From: Kiritimatiellia bacterium
GTDB lineage: Bacteria; Verrucomicrobiota; Kiritimatiellia; RFP12; UBA3636
Direction of reading: 5' to 3'
Length of the DNA: 31,563 bases
NCBI GenBank assembly: GCA_016295275.1
Contig: JAEDLN010000005.1
Location: forward strand, 1-31,563
Made by a program: the position numbers and the translations under genes. The notes beneath the pieces were generated by a model. That model had not been told where the DNA came from. It saw only the letters and a program-made list of their open reading frames with translations, and made no database searches. Positions within the stretch are counted from its first letter, which is position 1. Each line of letters starts with the position of its first letter. This document shows, piece after piece, positions 16,132 to 24,035 of this stretch.

Positions 16132-19100
16132 ATGAAACTGAATTTTTTCCATCGTGGCAACAAGGTGCCGCGTCCGACCGGTCCCAGTTATCGCGAACCG
16201 ACCTTTGACGAGCTGCCGCCCGAGATTGCATCGAAGTTGCGTGCGGCGGATCGGCGCATTACGAGCATTGTTTTCTGGCGCGGTTTCTTTGCGGTTTTGT
16301 GCACGCTCCAGCTGGCGATCGCATCGGTCATGCTGATTGATGCGATGGTTGTCATTTTTTCGGTTTGGGTTCGGTGGTTGCTGACGCTGGGCATTATTGC
16401 CGTAACGCTTCATGTGACATGGGTAATGCTCATCAAGCCGCTTTCGAAAAAACGCACGCCGTCGAGTCTGGCCCGATTGTTGGAGCGCGGCCATCCGGAG
16501 TTGGAAGAGCGTCTGTCGACGGTTGTCGAGTTGCTTGCCGATCCGACGGCCGTTTCCGAGGGAGGGCAGGAGCTTTTGAATGTCGTCAAGGATTCGGCGA
16601 TTCTGGATGCGGGCGACATTTCGCCGCGCCGTGAATTCACGATGATTTCCGTCCGGCCGAAGGTGCTGGTTGCGCTGTCCGTTTTTGCGGTCTTTCTGAT
16701 TCTGTTCGTCTGTTGGCCGAAATCGGTCGGACGGCTTATGCTCCGTGCGGTTGCGCCGAATTTGGAGGTCGACAATCTGTATGCGGACAGTCTTCAGGTT
16801 GCGCCGGGCGATGCGGTCATTTTGGAGGGAACGCCGTTTCAGGTGGAGCTTGCGGTTTTGGGCGGTTTTCCGGGGCAGGCGTATTTGCATCTCTTGCCGG
16901 AGGGGCGCAGTTCCGAAATTTCGGAACGCATGAGTCAGCTCTCGTCCGAGAAAGACGGGGAGATATCGGTCCGCAACTATCGGTTTGGCATTGGTGCCGT
17001 GGAGCATAGCTTTACGTACCGCGTTTCGTGCGGCTCGGCGTTGACACGCGCCTATTCGGTCACGTGCCTTCCGGAGCCGTCGTACACGAATCTTTTGGTG
17101 CAGCTGGAATTTCCGGCGTATACAAAGCGCGGCGTTCAGAAGCTGGAATCCGAGAAGGGCGACATTCAAGCCCTTCCGGGAACGATTGCCGAGATTTCCG
17201 CATTGCCGAACCGTTCCATGAAGGAATCGGTCTGCGTGATCGGGGAGACGGAGATTGCCGTCTCGGAAAGATTGTCCGACGGGCGGCTGGTGTGGCGGTT
17301 CCCGCTCAAGAGCGATTTGTCCGGCTCGTGGTCGTTCCGGCTTGTCGATGCGAACGACTTTACGAACAAACCGACCTTCTATTCGCTGGACATTGTCCCG
17401 GATATGGAGCCGGTTGCCAAAATCGTCGATCCGCAGGAGAGCGGCTACAAGCTGCCGAAGACGGGTGAGATCCCGTTCGTATGGACCGCTTCGGACGATT
17501 ATGGCATCGGGCAGCCGACGATCCAAGCTCAATTTGTCGGAAACGACTGGTTCGATTTGCGTCCAGTGGAGAATTGGGAAGAGGTTCGTCCCGGACAATG
17601 GACGGGGCGGGACGTATTCCGCCTGTCGGATTTGCAGCTGAACAACGTCAAAGCGGTCCGTTTCCGCATTGTTGCAAGGGACGCCTGTCCGGAAGAATAC
17701 AACGGACCGCATTCCGGCTTTTCGAATATGATCCACATCGAGTTGGATGAGGCGGCAGAATCGTTTTTCGAGCAAGCGGTTTCGAAAGAGGCGGTTGCTC
17801 TGACGCGAAGTCTGCTGGATGTCGAAAAAGAATTGAGCCGGGCCTTGCAGCATGCGGAAAACGGTTTGCAGACGGCGCGTCTCAAGCAAGACCGGCCGAC
17901 GTGCGACCAGATGCGGAATTGCAAGGACAGTCTCGGCAAGGCCGACCAGCTTGTCCGGGATTTTCTATCCGGTGCGATGGATTCCATGTTGGGCGGTGTG
18001 GCACTTGAAGCGCGAGAACTGCGTCAGAAAAAGATTTTGCCGGCGACCGAATTGGCCGATGAGGTCGTCTTCACGGTACCGGACGCGCGGGTTCCCGTCA
18101 TCGAGCGGCTGATTGCGCTTTTGCGCGATGCCCAAAAGTCCGTGACCGATCTCAAACAAGAGGTTGAGAAGGAAGCCGAGGCTTTGATGGCCGCGGAGCG
18201 GTTGGATACGATGGCCGGAAAAGAAGACGAGCTGGCGGAAAAGCTTCAATCCGAAATGACGGAAGAGGATTGGAAAGCGTGGCAGGAAGAGCAGGCGAAA
18301 CTCATGAAGGAAATGGAGGAGATGTCGCTTGATGCCGATCCCTTGAAGGAGCAGAAGGAGCTTGCCGAAAAGTTGACGGAGGACGCGAAGTCGCTCGAGG
18401 AACGCCAAAAGGATTTGGCTGCATTGACCGAGGAATTGTCGCTTGATTCCGACAATGCGGAAGCAAAGGAGAAGTTGGAAAAACTGACGGACGACATGCC
18501 GCAAGACAGCACGACCGAGGAACGTCTAGCGCAGGCCCAGCAGGAGCTAGCCTCCGACATGGCGGCTTTCCAGCAAGACGTCGATTCTCTCCAGCAGGAC
18601 ATGAACGCCATTGGCGAAGAGCCCATCAGCGATTTGAATCAAGCGTCGGATTCGGCGCAGCAGGCAAGCGATCAAGCCCATGAGGCTGCCAATACGCTTC
18701 AGGAGAATGCGCAGGGCAGCGAACAGCAAGACGGCGAGTCTCACAACGGGCAGCAAGAAGACGATCCGAACGGCGAGCAGCAAGACGGCGAGTCGCACAA
18801 CGGGCAGCAAGAAGACAATCCGAACGGCGAGCAGCAAGACGGCGAGTCGCATGGCGAGAAACCGCCATGGGATCAGATGCAGCAAGCTGCGGATGCCATG
18901 GCAAAAGCGGCGCAGTCATTGAATTCCGCAAAGCAGCAGATTGAAGAAAAGTCTGCCCAAATGGCCCAGGAAATGGCGCAAGCCATGCAAGAGGCGATGA
19001 ATGCGATGCAGGAGGCGCTTGATGCGGCGCAGCAGGAGGCGGGCCAGATGCAGGACGGTCAGCAACAGGATGGTCAGATGCAGGATGGGCAGCAACAGTC

Positions 19101-19599
19101 GCAAGACGGGCAGCAACAGTCGCAAGACGGGCAGCAACAGTCGCAAGACGGGCAAATGCAGGACGGTCAGCAACAGCCGCCTCAGAACCCGCAAGGGCAG
19201 CAGCCTTCCGACAGCAACGAGCCGCCGAAGGGGGGAGATTTCCAAGCACCACCCGGGCAGCAGTTGGCTCAGCAGAGAGCCCAGCAGGCTGCCAATGCCA
19301 TGAAGCAGATGGCGCAGCAGCAACAACAGCAGGCGAACCGGCAAACGGGACCGAAATCCAATCAGCCGAGCCAGCAGAATCAGCCGTCAGGGGAGCAGAA
19401 GACGAACGATCCTACCGGTATGCCGACACCGGTGGGAGAGATCGACCCCCGGCTCGGCGGCCAGGATCGCACGGCGGATTGGCTGAAATCGGCATCCGGC
19501 GGCGGTTCCGAAGTATTGAGTACCGAGGCGGACGACACGCCGGAAGAATACCGTGGCATGGTAAAGGACTACTTCGAGTCGCTCTCGAACCGCAAGTAA
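16132..19599 (+). CDS. DUF4175-like membrane protein with long coiled-coil and Gln-rich repeat tail
   Basis: The 1155-aa protein begins with hydrophobic helices at about 45-70, 75-100 and 176-196. A beta-rich exterior region with an SGYKLPKTGEIPFVWTASDDYGI segment typical of DUF4175-like proteins follows (given here as parts: SGYKLPKTGE, WTASDDYGIG). Then comes a long helical, Glu/Lys/Gln-rich coiled coil (about 540-850) and a Gln/Gly/Asp/Ser-rich tail (about 860-1100) with tandem repeats, ending in a short conserved segment with WLKSASGGG. It starts 47 nt after the VWA gene, has a pyrimidine-rich leader without a Shine-Dalgarno sequence, and is probably co-transcribed. The tail suggests a flexible linker across the periplasm or cell wall. 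No enzymatic motif is visible. Confidence 0.78.
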   Translation: MKLNFFHRGNKVPRPTGPSYREPTFDELPPEIASKLRAADRRITSIVFWRGFFAVLCTLQLAIASVMLIDAMVVIFSVWVRWLLTLGIIAVTLHVTWVMLIKPLSKKRTPSSLARLLERGHPELEERLSTVVELLADPTAVSEGGQELLNVVKDSAILDAGDISPRREFTMISVRPKVLVALSVFAVFLILFVCWPKSVGRLMLRAVAPNLEVDNLYADSLQVAPGDAVILEGTPFQVELAVLGGFPGQAYLHLLPEGRSSEISERMSQLSSEKDGEISVRNYRFGIGAVEHSFTYRVSCGSALTRAYSVTCLPEPSYTNLLVQLEFPAYTKRGVQKLESEKGDIQALPGTIAEISALPNRSMKESVCVIGETEIAVSERLSDGRLVWRFPLKSDLSGSWSFRLVDANDFTNKPTFYSLDIVPDMEPVAKIVDPQESGYKLPKTGEIPFVWTASDDYGIGQPTIQAQFVGNDWFDLRPVENWEEVRPGQWTGRDVFRLSDLQLNNVKAVRFRIVARDACPEEYNGPHSGFSNMIHIELDEAAESFFEQAVSKEAVALTRSLLDVEKELSRALQHAENGLQTARLKQDRPTCDQMRNCKDSLGKADQLVRDFLSGAMDSMLGGVALEARELRQKKILPATELADEVVFTVPDARVPVIERLIALLRDAQKSVTDLKQEVEKEAEALMAAERLDTMAGKEDELAEKLQSEMTEEDWKAWQEEQAKLMKEMEEMSLDADPLKEQKELAEKLTEDAKSLEERQKDLAALTEELSLDSDNAEAKEKLEKLTDDMPQDSTTEERLAQAQQELASDMAAFQQDVDSLQQDMNAIGEEPISDLNQASDSAQQASDQAHEAANTLQENAQGSEQQDGESHNGQQEDDPNGEQQDGESHNGQQEDNPNGEQQDGESHGEKPPWDQMQQAADAMAKAAQSLNSAKQQIEEKSAQMAQEMAQAMQEAMNAMQEALDAAQQEAGQMQDGQQQDGQMQDGQQQSQDGQQQSQDGQQQSQDGQMQDGQQQPPQNPQGQQPSDSNEPPKGGDFQAPPGQQLAQQRAQQAANAMKQMAQQQQQQANRQTGPKSNQPSQQNQPSGEQKTNDPTGMPTPVGEIDPRLGGQDRTADWLKSASGGGSEVLSTEADDTPEEYRGMVKDYFESLSNRK
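18721..18857 (+). repeat. 54-nt in-frame tandem repeat (about 2.5 copies)
   Basis: Copies start at 18721, 18775 and 18829, the last one partial. Each full unit encodes an 18-residue block beginning (G)EQQDGESHNGQQED. The copies are nearly identical in DNA, so they arose by recent duplication, and copy number may vary between strains. Confidence 0.85.
19087..19149 (+). repeat. 21-nt in-frame tandem repeat (3 copies)
   Basis: Three identical copies at 19087-19107, 19108-19128 and 19129-19149 each encode GQQQSQD. Related shorter units coding for QMQDGQQQ flank them (about 19045-19180). Like the 54-nt repeat, they keep the reading frame. Confidence 0.85.
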
Positions 19600-19722
19600 C
19601 CTGCTTTTTGCGTTTCCATCGGTTTTGCTGTCGGGCGTCCGGAAAAAGCCGGTGGAAAGGTTTTCCGCAAGCGCTTATCCGAACAAATAGCCGCAATGGG
19701 GCGTTTGTACTGGTAACGAAAT

Positions 19723-19741
19723 CCGGTTTTCACCGGTGGAG
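19723..19741 (+). promoter_or_regulatory. small hairpin abutting the ribosome binding site
   Basis: CCGGT (19723-19727) and ACCGG (19732-19736) can pair around a TTTC loop, directly before the GGAG ribosome binding site (19738-19741) of the gene starting at 19751. It could tune initiation. The 150-nt gap before it (19600-19750) shows no convincing promoter, so the gene may depend on the upstream operon. Confidence 0.3.
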
Positions 19742-19750
19742 AATCCGTAT

Positions 19751-20959
19751 ATGAAACAACTTTTTATCTTTCTTGCCATTGGTCTTTTCTGTCCGGCGTT
19801 CGGCGCCGAACCGGCTGCCGTTCCAACGGCTTCTGCGGAGAAATCGGCTACGATTTCGGACGCTTCGTACAGTGCCCCGGCGCGCGCTTCGATTGCGAAG
19901 GCGGCGTCGTATCTTGCCAAGCATCAGAAGCCGAAAGGGAATTTTTCCAATCCCCGTTTTCCCGGGCTTTCCGGCTTGGCGCTATGGGCGCTGATCGGGA
20001 GCAACGACAAGCAGTACGATCCGGTCATCGAGAAAGGGATCGACTATCTGTTGAGCACCGTTCAAAAGGACGGCGGCATCTATTGTCCCGTTCCCGGGCG
20101 CGAAGGCGGCGGGCTTTCCACCTACAACACGGCGGTTTGCCTCACGGCGCTATCGTTTGTGAAGGGGCGTGATCTGACGCGTGTCATTTTGGATGCCCGC
20201 ACCTTTTTGGCCGATTCCCAGCTTTCCGGGGACGATTCTTTCTCTGGCGGCTTCGGGTATGACAAATCCAGTCCGAATCGCTATGCGGATCTCATGAATA
20301 CGCATTTTGTCATGGAGGCGATGCGCAGAACCGAGAAATACGAGGACAAGCGGCCTGCGGGCGAGAAGAAGGCGGATTTGGATTGGGATGCGGCGCTAGC
20401 CTTTGCCGAGCGTCTGCAGAACGACGCGGATGCGGGCGAGAGTGCGGGAGGCTTTTCGTACAGTCCTGCCGATGCAAAGGCCGGCACGGAAACGGTTCAG
20501 AGCAAGGACGATGGGCAGCAGGCGGAGGATGGGGTCTCTCTTGAAAAAGGCAAAGAGAAAATCATCATGCGTTCGTACGGAAGCATTACCTATGCCGGTT
20601 TGCTGGCGCTTGTGTATTGCAAGCTCGACCGCACGGATTCGCGCGTCCGTTCGGCGCTCGACTGGGCATCGAAGCATTGGACGCTGGAAGAAAATCCGGG
20701 CGTCGGCGATCAGGGCTTGTATTTCTTTTACGATGTCATTGGCCGTTCGCTCAGTGTTTCGGGTATCGATTTCATCGAACGTCCGGAGAATGCGTCTGCC
20801 GTCGACTGGCGTTCCGAGCTGGTGAACAAGCTGATTTCGCTTCAGCGCGAGAATGGGTCGTATCAAAATTCGAACAGCCGTTTTTGGGAGAACGATCCGA
20901 TTCTTTCGACGGCCTATTCTGCGATTGCGCTTGAGTTTGCGATTCGGCAGCTTCAATAG
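19751..20959 (+). CDS. Secreted prenyltransferase/squalene-oxidase-repeat protein
   Basis: The 402-aa protein carries a signal peptide (1-19, hydrophobic core LFIFLAIGLF, probable cleavage after AFGA). A domain of squalene-cyclase-like alpha/alpha repeats follows: KHQKPKGNFS, STVQKDGGIYCPV (about 103-113), GSITYAGLLAL and SLQRENGSYQN near the end. It lacks an obvious DxDD protonation motif, so it may not be a terpene cyclase; in this type of PVC gene cluster such proteins have no established function. GGAG lies 9 nt before ATG 19751; an in-frame upstream start at 19736 would overlap the ribosome binding site. It is the third gene of the VWA / DUF4175-like set and shares the repeat type with the probable anti-sigma protein at 2996-4003. 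Confidence 0.85.
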   Translation: MKQLFIFLAIGLFCPAFGAEPAAVPTASAEKSATISDASYSAPARASIAKAASYLAKHQKPKGNFSNPRFPGLSGLALWALIGSNDKQYDPVIEKGIDYLLSTVQKDGGIYCPVPGREGGGLSTYNTAVCLTALSFVKGRDLTRVILDARTFLADSQLSGDDSFSGGFGYDKSSPNRYADLMNTHFVMEAMRRTEKYEDKRPAGEKKADLDWDAALAFAERLQNDADAGESAGGFSYSPADAKAGTETVQSKDDGQQAEDGVSLEKGKEKIIMRSYGSITYAGLLALVYCKLDRTDSRVRSALDWASKHWTLEENPGVGDQGLYFFYDVIGRSLSVSGIDFIERPENASAVDWRSELVNKLISLQRENGSYQNSNSRFWENDPILSTAYSAIALEFAIRQLQ

Positions 20960-20971
20960 TTTCGAAAGAAA

Positions 20972-20997
20972 GGGGGCGGCGAGGGTTCGCCGCCCCC
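20972..20997. terminator. strong GC hairpin between convergent genes
   Basis: GGGGGCGGCGA (20972-20982) pairs perfectly over 11 bp with TCGCCGCCCCC (20987-20997) around a 4-nt loop. It lies 12 nt after the stop of the plus-strand gene and about 100 nt before the end of the minus-strand lipoprotein gene. No T-run follows, so it may work as a terminator or RNA-stabilising end for both directions. Confidence 0.6.
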
Positions 20998-21095
20998 GAG
21001 AATATGCGCATGTGCGCAACGACGCGGAAGTCGGTTCGAAGGAGCCGGCTTCATTTTTCATGGTTCCGTCGATCGGGCGGAATCGTCCGGGTGAA

Positions 21096-21620
21096 TCACT
21101 CCGCAGCGTTTTGGCTATGGTTTTCCGGTCTGGAGAAATGCCGGGTCAGGACCAGGTTGAATTCGGTATTGTCGGGACCGTTTTTATTGAAGACGCGGTA
21201 TTGCGTATCGGTCGAATAGAGCGGCACGCCTCTGGAGGTAAGATCGCAAACCAAGCCGTATTGGTGCGTATTGTCGACATCCTTTTCGTTGTAGACGATC
21301 GAGAAGAAGACGGGGAAGCCCTTAAAGGCACCAAGATCCTGAGCAGCGCATTCCTGTTGCGATTCCAGATCGATCAAGCGCACTTTCAGCCGGTAGCCGG
21401 GCAGGGGTGTCACGCGTTCGATGCAGGTGATGGTCCCTTGGATGGTATTCAGTTTAGGCGGTTCGGTTTCGGCGTCGTTTTGGGAATTCCGGTTGCGTCC
21501 CGCGACATCCCATGGCGTACCGCAGACGGGGCAATGGGCGCACCCGGCAAGAAGGAGGGCGGCGAGGATCGGGAGGGAGGAGCGGAGCGCGGTTTTGGAA
21601 GAAGCGGGCAGATTGTTCAT
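21096..21620 (-). CDS. YbaY-like lipoprotein with CPVC motif
   Basis: The 174-aa protein has a lipoprotein signal with lipobox LAGC (lipidated Cys27). A Cys pair C30-P-V-C33 follows at once in CAHCPVCGTPW. The rest (about 58-160) matches the YbaY/YscW-type beta-sandwich: IQGTITCIERVTPLPGYRLKVRLIDL and the later FSIVYNEKDVDNTHQYGLV pattern (quoted in part: IQGTITCIER, YNEKDVD, TQYRVF). Such lipoproteins sit in the outer membrane or periplasm; their role is poorly known. Its ATG overlaps the stop of the thioredoxin-reductase gene by 4 nt (ATGA), so the two are translationally coupled. Confidence 0.72.
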   Translation of the reverse strand: MNNLPASSKTALRSSLPILAALLLAGCAHCPVCGTPWDVAGRNRNSQNDAETEPPKLNTIQGTITCIERVTPLPGYRLKVRLIDLESQQECAAQDLGAFKGFPVFFSIVYNEKDVDNTHQYGLVCDLTSRGVPLYSTDTQYRVFNKNGPDNTEFNLVLTRHFSRPENHSQNAAE

Positions 21621-22558
21621 GTGGAAGAACCTGGAGCGAATCGGTGGATATATCGGATAGCGCCCATGGCGGCAACGCAGCCGGAGCCGACGGCCGTTGC
21701 GACCTGCCGGACGGCGTTGGAGACGACATCGCCTGCGGCATAGAGACCTGGGACGGACGAGGCCCCCGATTCGGAATCGACGATGATACCGCCATCGGGT
21801 GCGAGCGGCAAGAGGTTTCCGAGCGGGCGCACGGCGGGCGTATCGCCGAGCAGGACGAAGACGCCATCGACGGACCGTTCGAACGTTTCCGACGCGTGGC
21901 GCAAGCGCACGGCACCGACGCCGCGCTGATCGTTTCGGGGGAGGATTTCCAACGGGAGCGTATCATCGAGCCATTCGATTGCGGGCGTTTGCCTGGCGCG
22001 ATGCAAAGCGGCGGGAAGGGAAGGCTTGTTTGGGGAGACGACGGATACCAGAACGAGGCGGCAGATACGGGAGAGGTAGAGAGCGCCGGCAACGCAGTCT
22101 GCCTCCGTTCCGGCGACGAGAACGGTTTTATCCTTGAAGAAAGCGCCATCGCATGTGGCGCATGTTGAGACGCCTCGCCCGAGGAATTTGTCTTCGCCGG
22201 GGATTCCGAGCCGTGCCGGTTCGGTCCCTGTAGCGAGAAGGACGCAACGGGCCTCGAGCGTTTCTCCGAAATCGGTTGTGCAAAGGAACGAGCGATCGGG
22301 CTGTTGCCGGAGCGATGCGAGCGATTCGCCCATGCGGAAAACGGTTCCGAAGCGGAGCGCCTGTGCGCGCATGGCGGCGGCCAATTCCGGACCGTTTATT
22401 CCATCCGGGAAGCCTGGATAATTCTCCAGTTTTTCGATTTCTTGCAATCGCCCGCCCGGCAACCCTTCCAGAACGACGGGCTTAATGCCGGCGCGAGCGG
22501 CGTACAGGGCGGCGGTCAATCCGGCGGGACCTCCTCCGGCAATCAGAAAATCAATCAT
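21617..22558 (-). CDS. trxB: Thioredoxin-reductase-like flavoprotein lacking NADPH motifs
   Basis: The 313-aa protein has the low-molecular-weight thioredoxin reductase layout. It shows an FAD dinucleotide motif GGGPAG (8-13), the redox-active disulfide CATC (133-136) and the C-terminal FAD motif GLYAAGDV (271-278) with VATAVGSG. In the central domain, however, the usual NADPH-binding GGGxSA is replaced by GTEADC (150-155), and the HRRxxFR motif that holds the NADPH 2'-phosphate is missing, replaced by a VSVVSPNKPSLP stretch. Flavoproteins without these motifs are known that use ferredoxin or other donors, so the electron donor here may not be NADPH. AAAGGA lies upstream of ATG 22558. It is in a closely spaced series with exbD and the lipoprotein gene. 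Confidence 0.85.
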   Translation of the reverse strand: MIDFLIAGGGPAGLTAALYAARAGIKPVVLEGLPGGRLQEIEKLENYPGFPDGINGPELAAAMRAQALRFGTVFRMGESLASLRQQPDRSFLCTTDFGETLEARCVLLATGTEPARLGIPGEDKFLGRGVSTCATCDGAFFKDKTVLVAGTEADCVAGALYLSRICRLVLVSVVSPNKPSLPAALHRARQTPAIEWLDDTLPLEILPRNDQRGVGAVRLRHASETFERSVDGVFVLLGDTPAVRPLGNLLPLAPDGGIIVDSESGASSVPGLYAAGDVVSNAVRQVATAVGSGCVAAMGAIRYIHRFAPGSST

Positions 22559-22608
22559 GGCGTTCCTTTCCGTTGAAAGAGGTTGAAGAACAGGAATCGG
22601 AAAGACGA

Positions 22609-23034
22609 TCAGTCGGGCGTAGCGTTGGAACCGTCTCCGTTTGTAGCGAGCGACATACGGGTAATTTTGAGTTCGTTTGCGAGGCGTGCGATCTGAGCGA
22701 CGACGCCGTAACGGGAAGATTCGTCGCCACGGATCACGAGACGAAGTTCCGGGTTTTCGGCGAGACGCGCTTGCAATCCGGCGCGAAGTTCATCCAGCTG
22801 AACGAGATCGGTTCCCAAATAGATTCGCCCATCCCGATCCACGGAAACCGACACGATTTGCTTTTGGGTATCGACCTGTTGCGAAGTACCCTTTGGCAAG
22901 CGGATTGGGATACCCTGTTCGATGATGGGGAAGGTAATGATAAACGCAATGAGCAGCAAGAAGGTCAAATCCGACATAGACGTAAGGTTTATGTTGGTTT
23001 GAAAGCTGGGCGGTCTGGGGCGACGGCGAATCAT
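22609..23034 (-). CDS. exbD: ExbD/TolR-type biopolymer transport protein
   Basis: This 141-aa protein has a short basic cytoplasmic N-terminus, one transmembrane helix with the conserved Asp22 in SMSDLTFLLLIAFIITF, and a periplasmic domain (VSVDRDGRIYLG, LRLVIRGDESSRYGVV) typical of ExbD and TolR. With ExbB/TolQ it converts proton flow into movement or energy for outer-membrane proteins. The preceding exbB stop is 39 nt upstream. The leader is pyrimidine-rich. TolR and ExbD cannot be told apart from sequence alone, and no TonB, TolA or TolB is near. Confidence 0.88.
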   Translation of the reverse strand: MIRRRPRPPSFQTNINLTSMSDLTFLLLIAFIITFPIIEQGIPIRLPKGTSQQVDTQKQIVSVSVDRDGRIYLGTDLVQLDELRAGLQARLAENPELRLVIRGDESSRYGVVAQIARLANELKITRMSLATNGDGSNATPD

Positions 23035-23073
23035 GGCGCGAAAGGAACTGGAAAGCGTCGGACGGGGACGGCA

Positions 23074-23982
23074 TCAGGAGAAGAGGCGTCTATCGGGAGG
23101 GGGCGGGGGTTCGGAAAGGGTGAGCGGTTCGGAGCCTGCGGGTGTTCCGTAAGCCGGCTGAGCGGGATAGACCGGCTGAGCGGCATATGCGGGCTGGGTC
23201 TGGATGACGATCGGTTGCACGGCGGCAGTCGGCTGTTGCGGCGTGGCGGACGAATGAAACCGTTCGATATCGCTAAGCAGATTATCGGTGAAATTTTCGA
23301 GAGCCGTGGACTGGTTGCGGATTTTTTCGACGAGGAAATTGAAGGCGATGGAAGCGGGAATCGATACGATCAGACCGATAACGGTTGTCAGCAAAGCGCT
23401 GGAGATTCCGGGGGCGACGGTTTGCACCAACGCATTGGAGGTGTTGCTTGTGTACATGCTCCAGAAAGCACGCATGATGCCATCGACGGTTCCCAGAAGA
23501 CCGATGGAGGGCGCGATAGTGGCGCAGCTGGAGAAAAAGGAAAGATATTTTTCCAGATCGAGGATTTTGGTCTGCATTTCGGCTTCCGTCCGGGCACGGA
23601 TCATGGACAGAGCCGCAGGAGTCAGAGCTGGACCGAAATGGACGCCCTTCTTCCAGGTCATCATATCTTCATCGGAGATGCCGATCGCATTCAGACAGCT
23701 GCGGAGCGCCTCCGACGCAGTCAGGTAGACAGAGACGAAAGGATGGGACTCGTCGCGGAATTTTTCGCCGAAATTTGCGCTGACATAGAGTGAAATCGGG
23801 TGCGAATATTCCCCGTACCGTTTGAGGAAAGCGATGCTCTTCCATTTGCATTGTGCGAAAAAGCAAAAGCGGGGAACGATGAGCGCGAGGAAAAATACCG
23901 AACTCCCCAGCAGGAAGATGCAAACCAGTTGGCCAAAGAAATTGGACGAAAAGAAAGCGTTAAGATAAACCATGGCAGCCAT
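23074..23982 (-). CDS. exbB: MotA/TolQ/ExbB proton channel family protein
   Basis: The 302-aa protein has the three hydrophobic segments of the family: about 16-38, about 150-175 (CATIAPSIGLLGTVDGIM, the channel signature) and about 195-220 (ALLTTVIGLIVSIPASIAF). It forms the pentameric stator with ExbD. It ends in an unusual Pro/Gln/Tyr-rich tail (QPAYAAQPVYPAQPAYG) that should face the cytoplasm. Two in-frame starts (23982 and 23973) lack a Shine-Dalgarno sequence; I kept the first. It begins 53 nt after pyrB ends and is followed by exbD. Confidence 0.88.
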   Translation of the reverse strand: MAAMVYLNAFFSSNFFGQLVCIFLLGSSVFFLALIVPRFCFFAQCKWKSIAFLKRYGEYSHPISLYVSANFGEKFRDESHPFVSVYLTASEALRSCLNAIGISDEDMMTWKKGVHFGPALTPAALSMIRARTEAEMQTKILDLEKYLSFFSSCATIAPSIGLLGTVDGIMRAFWSMYTSNTSNALVQTVAPGISSALLTTVIGLIVSIPASIAFNFLVEKIRNQSTALENFTDNLLSDIERFHSSATPQQPTAAVQPIVIQTQPAYAAQPVYPAQPAYGTPAGSEPLTLSEPPPPPDRRLFS

Positions 23983-24035
23983 TCATGCGGTAGGAAACGA
24001 GCGTGCGGAGGAGGCGGGCGAAGTCGTGTGTGCGA

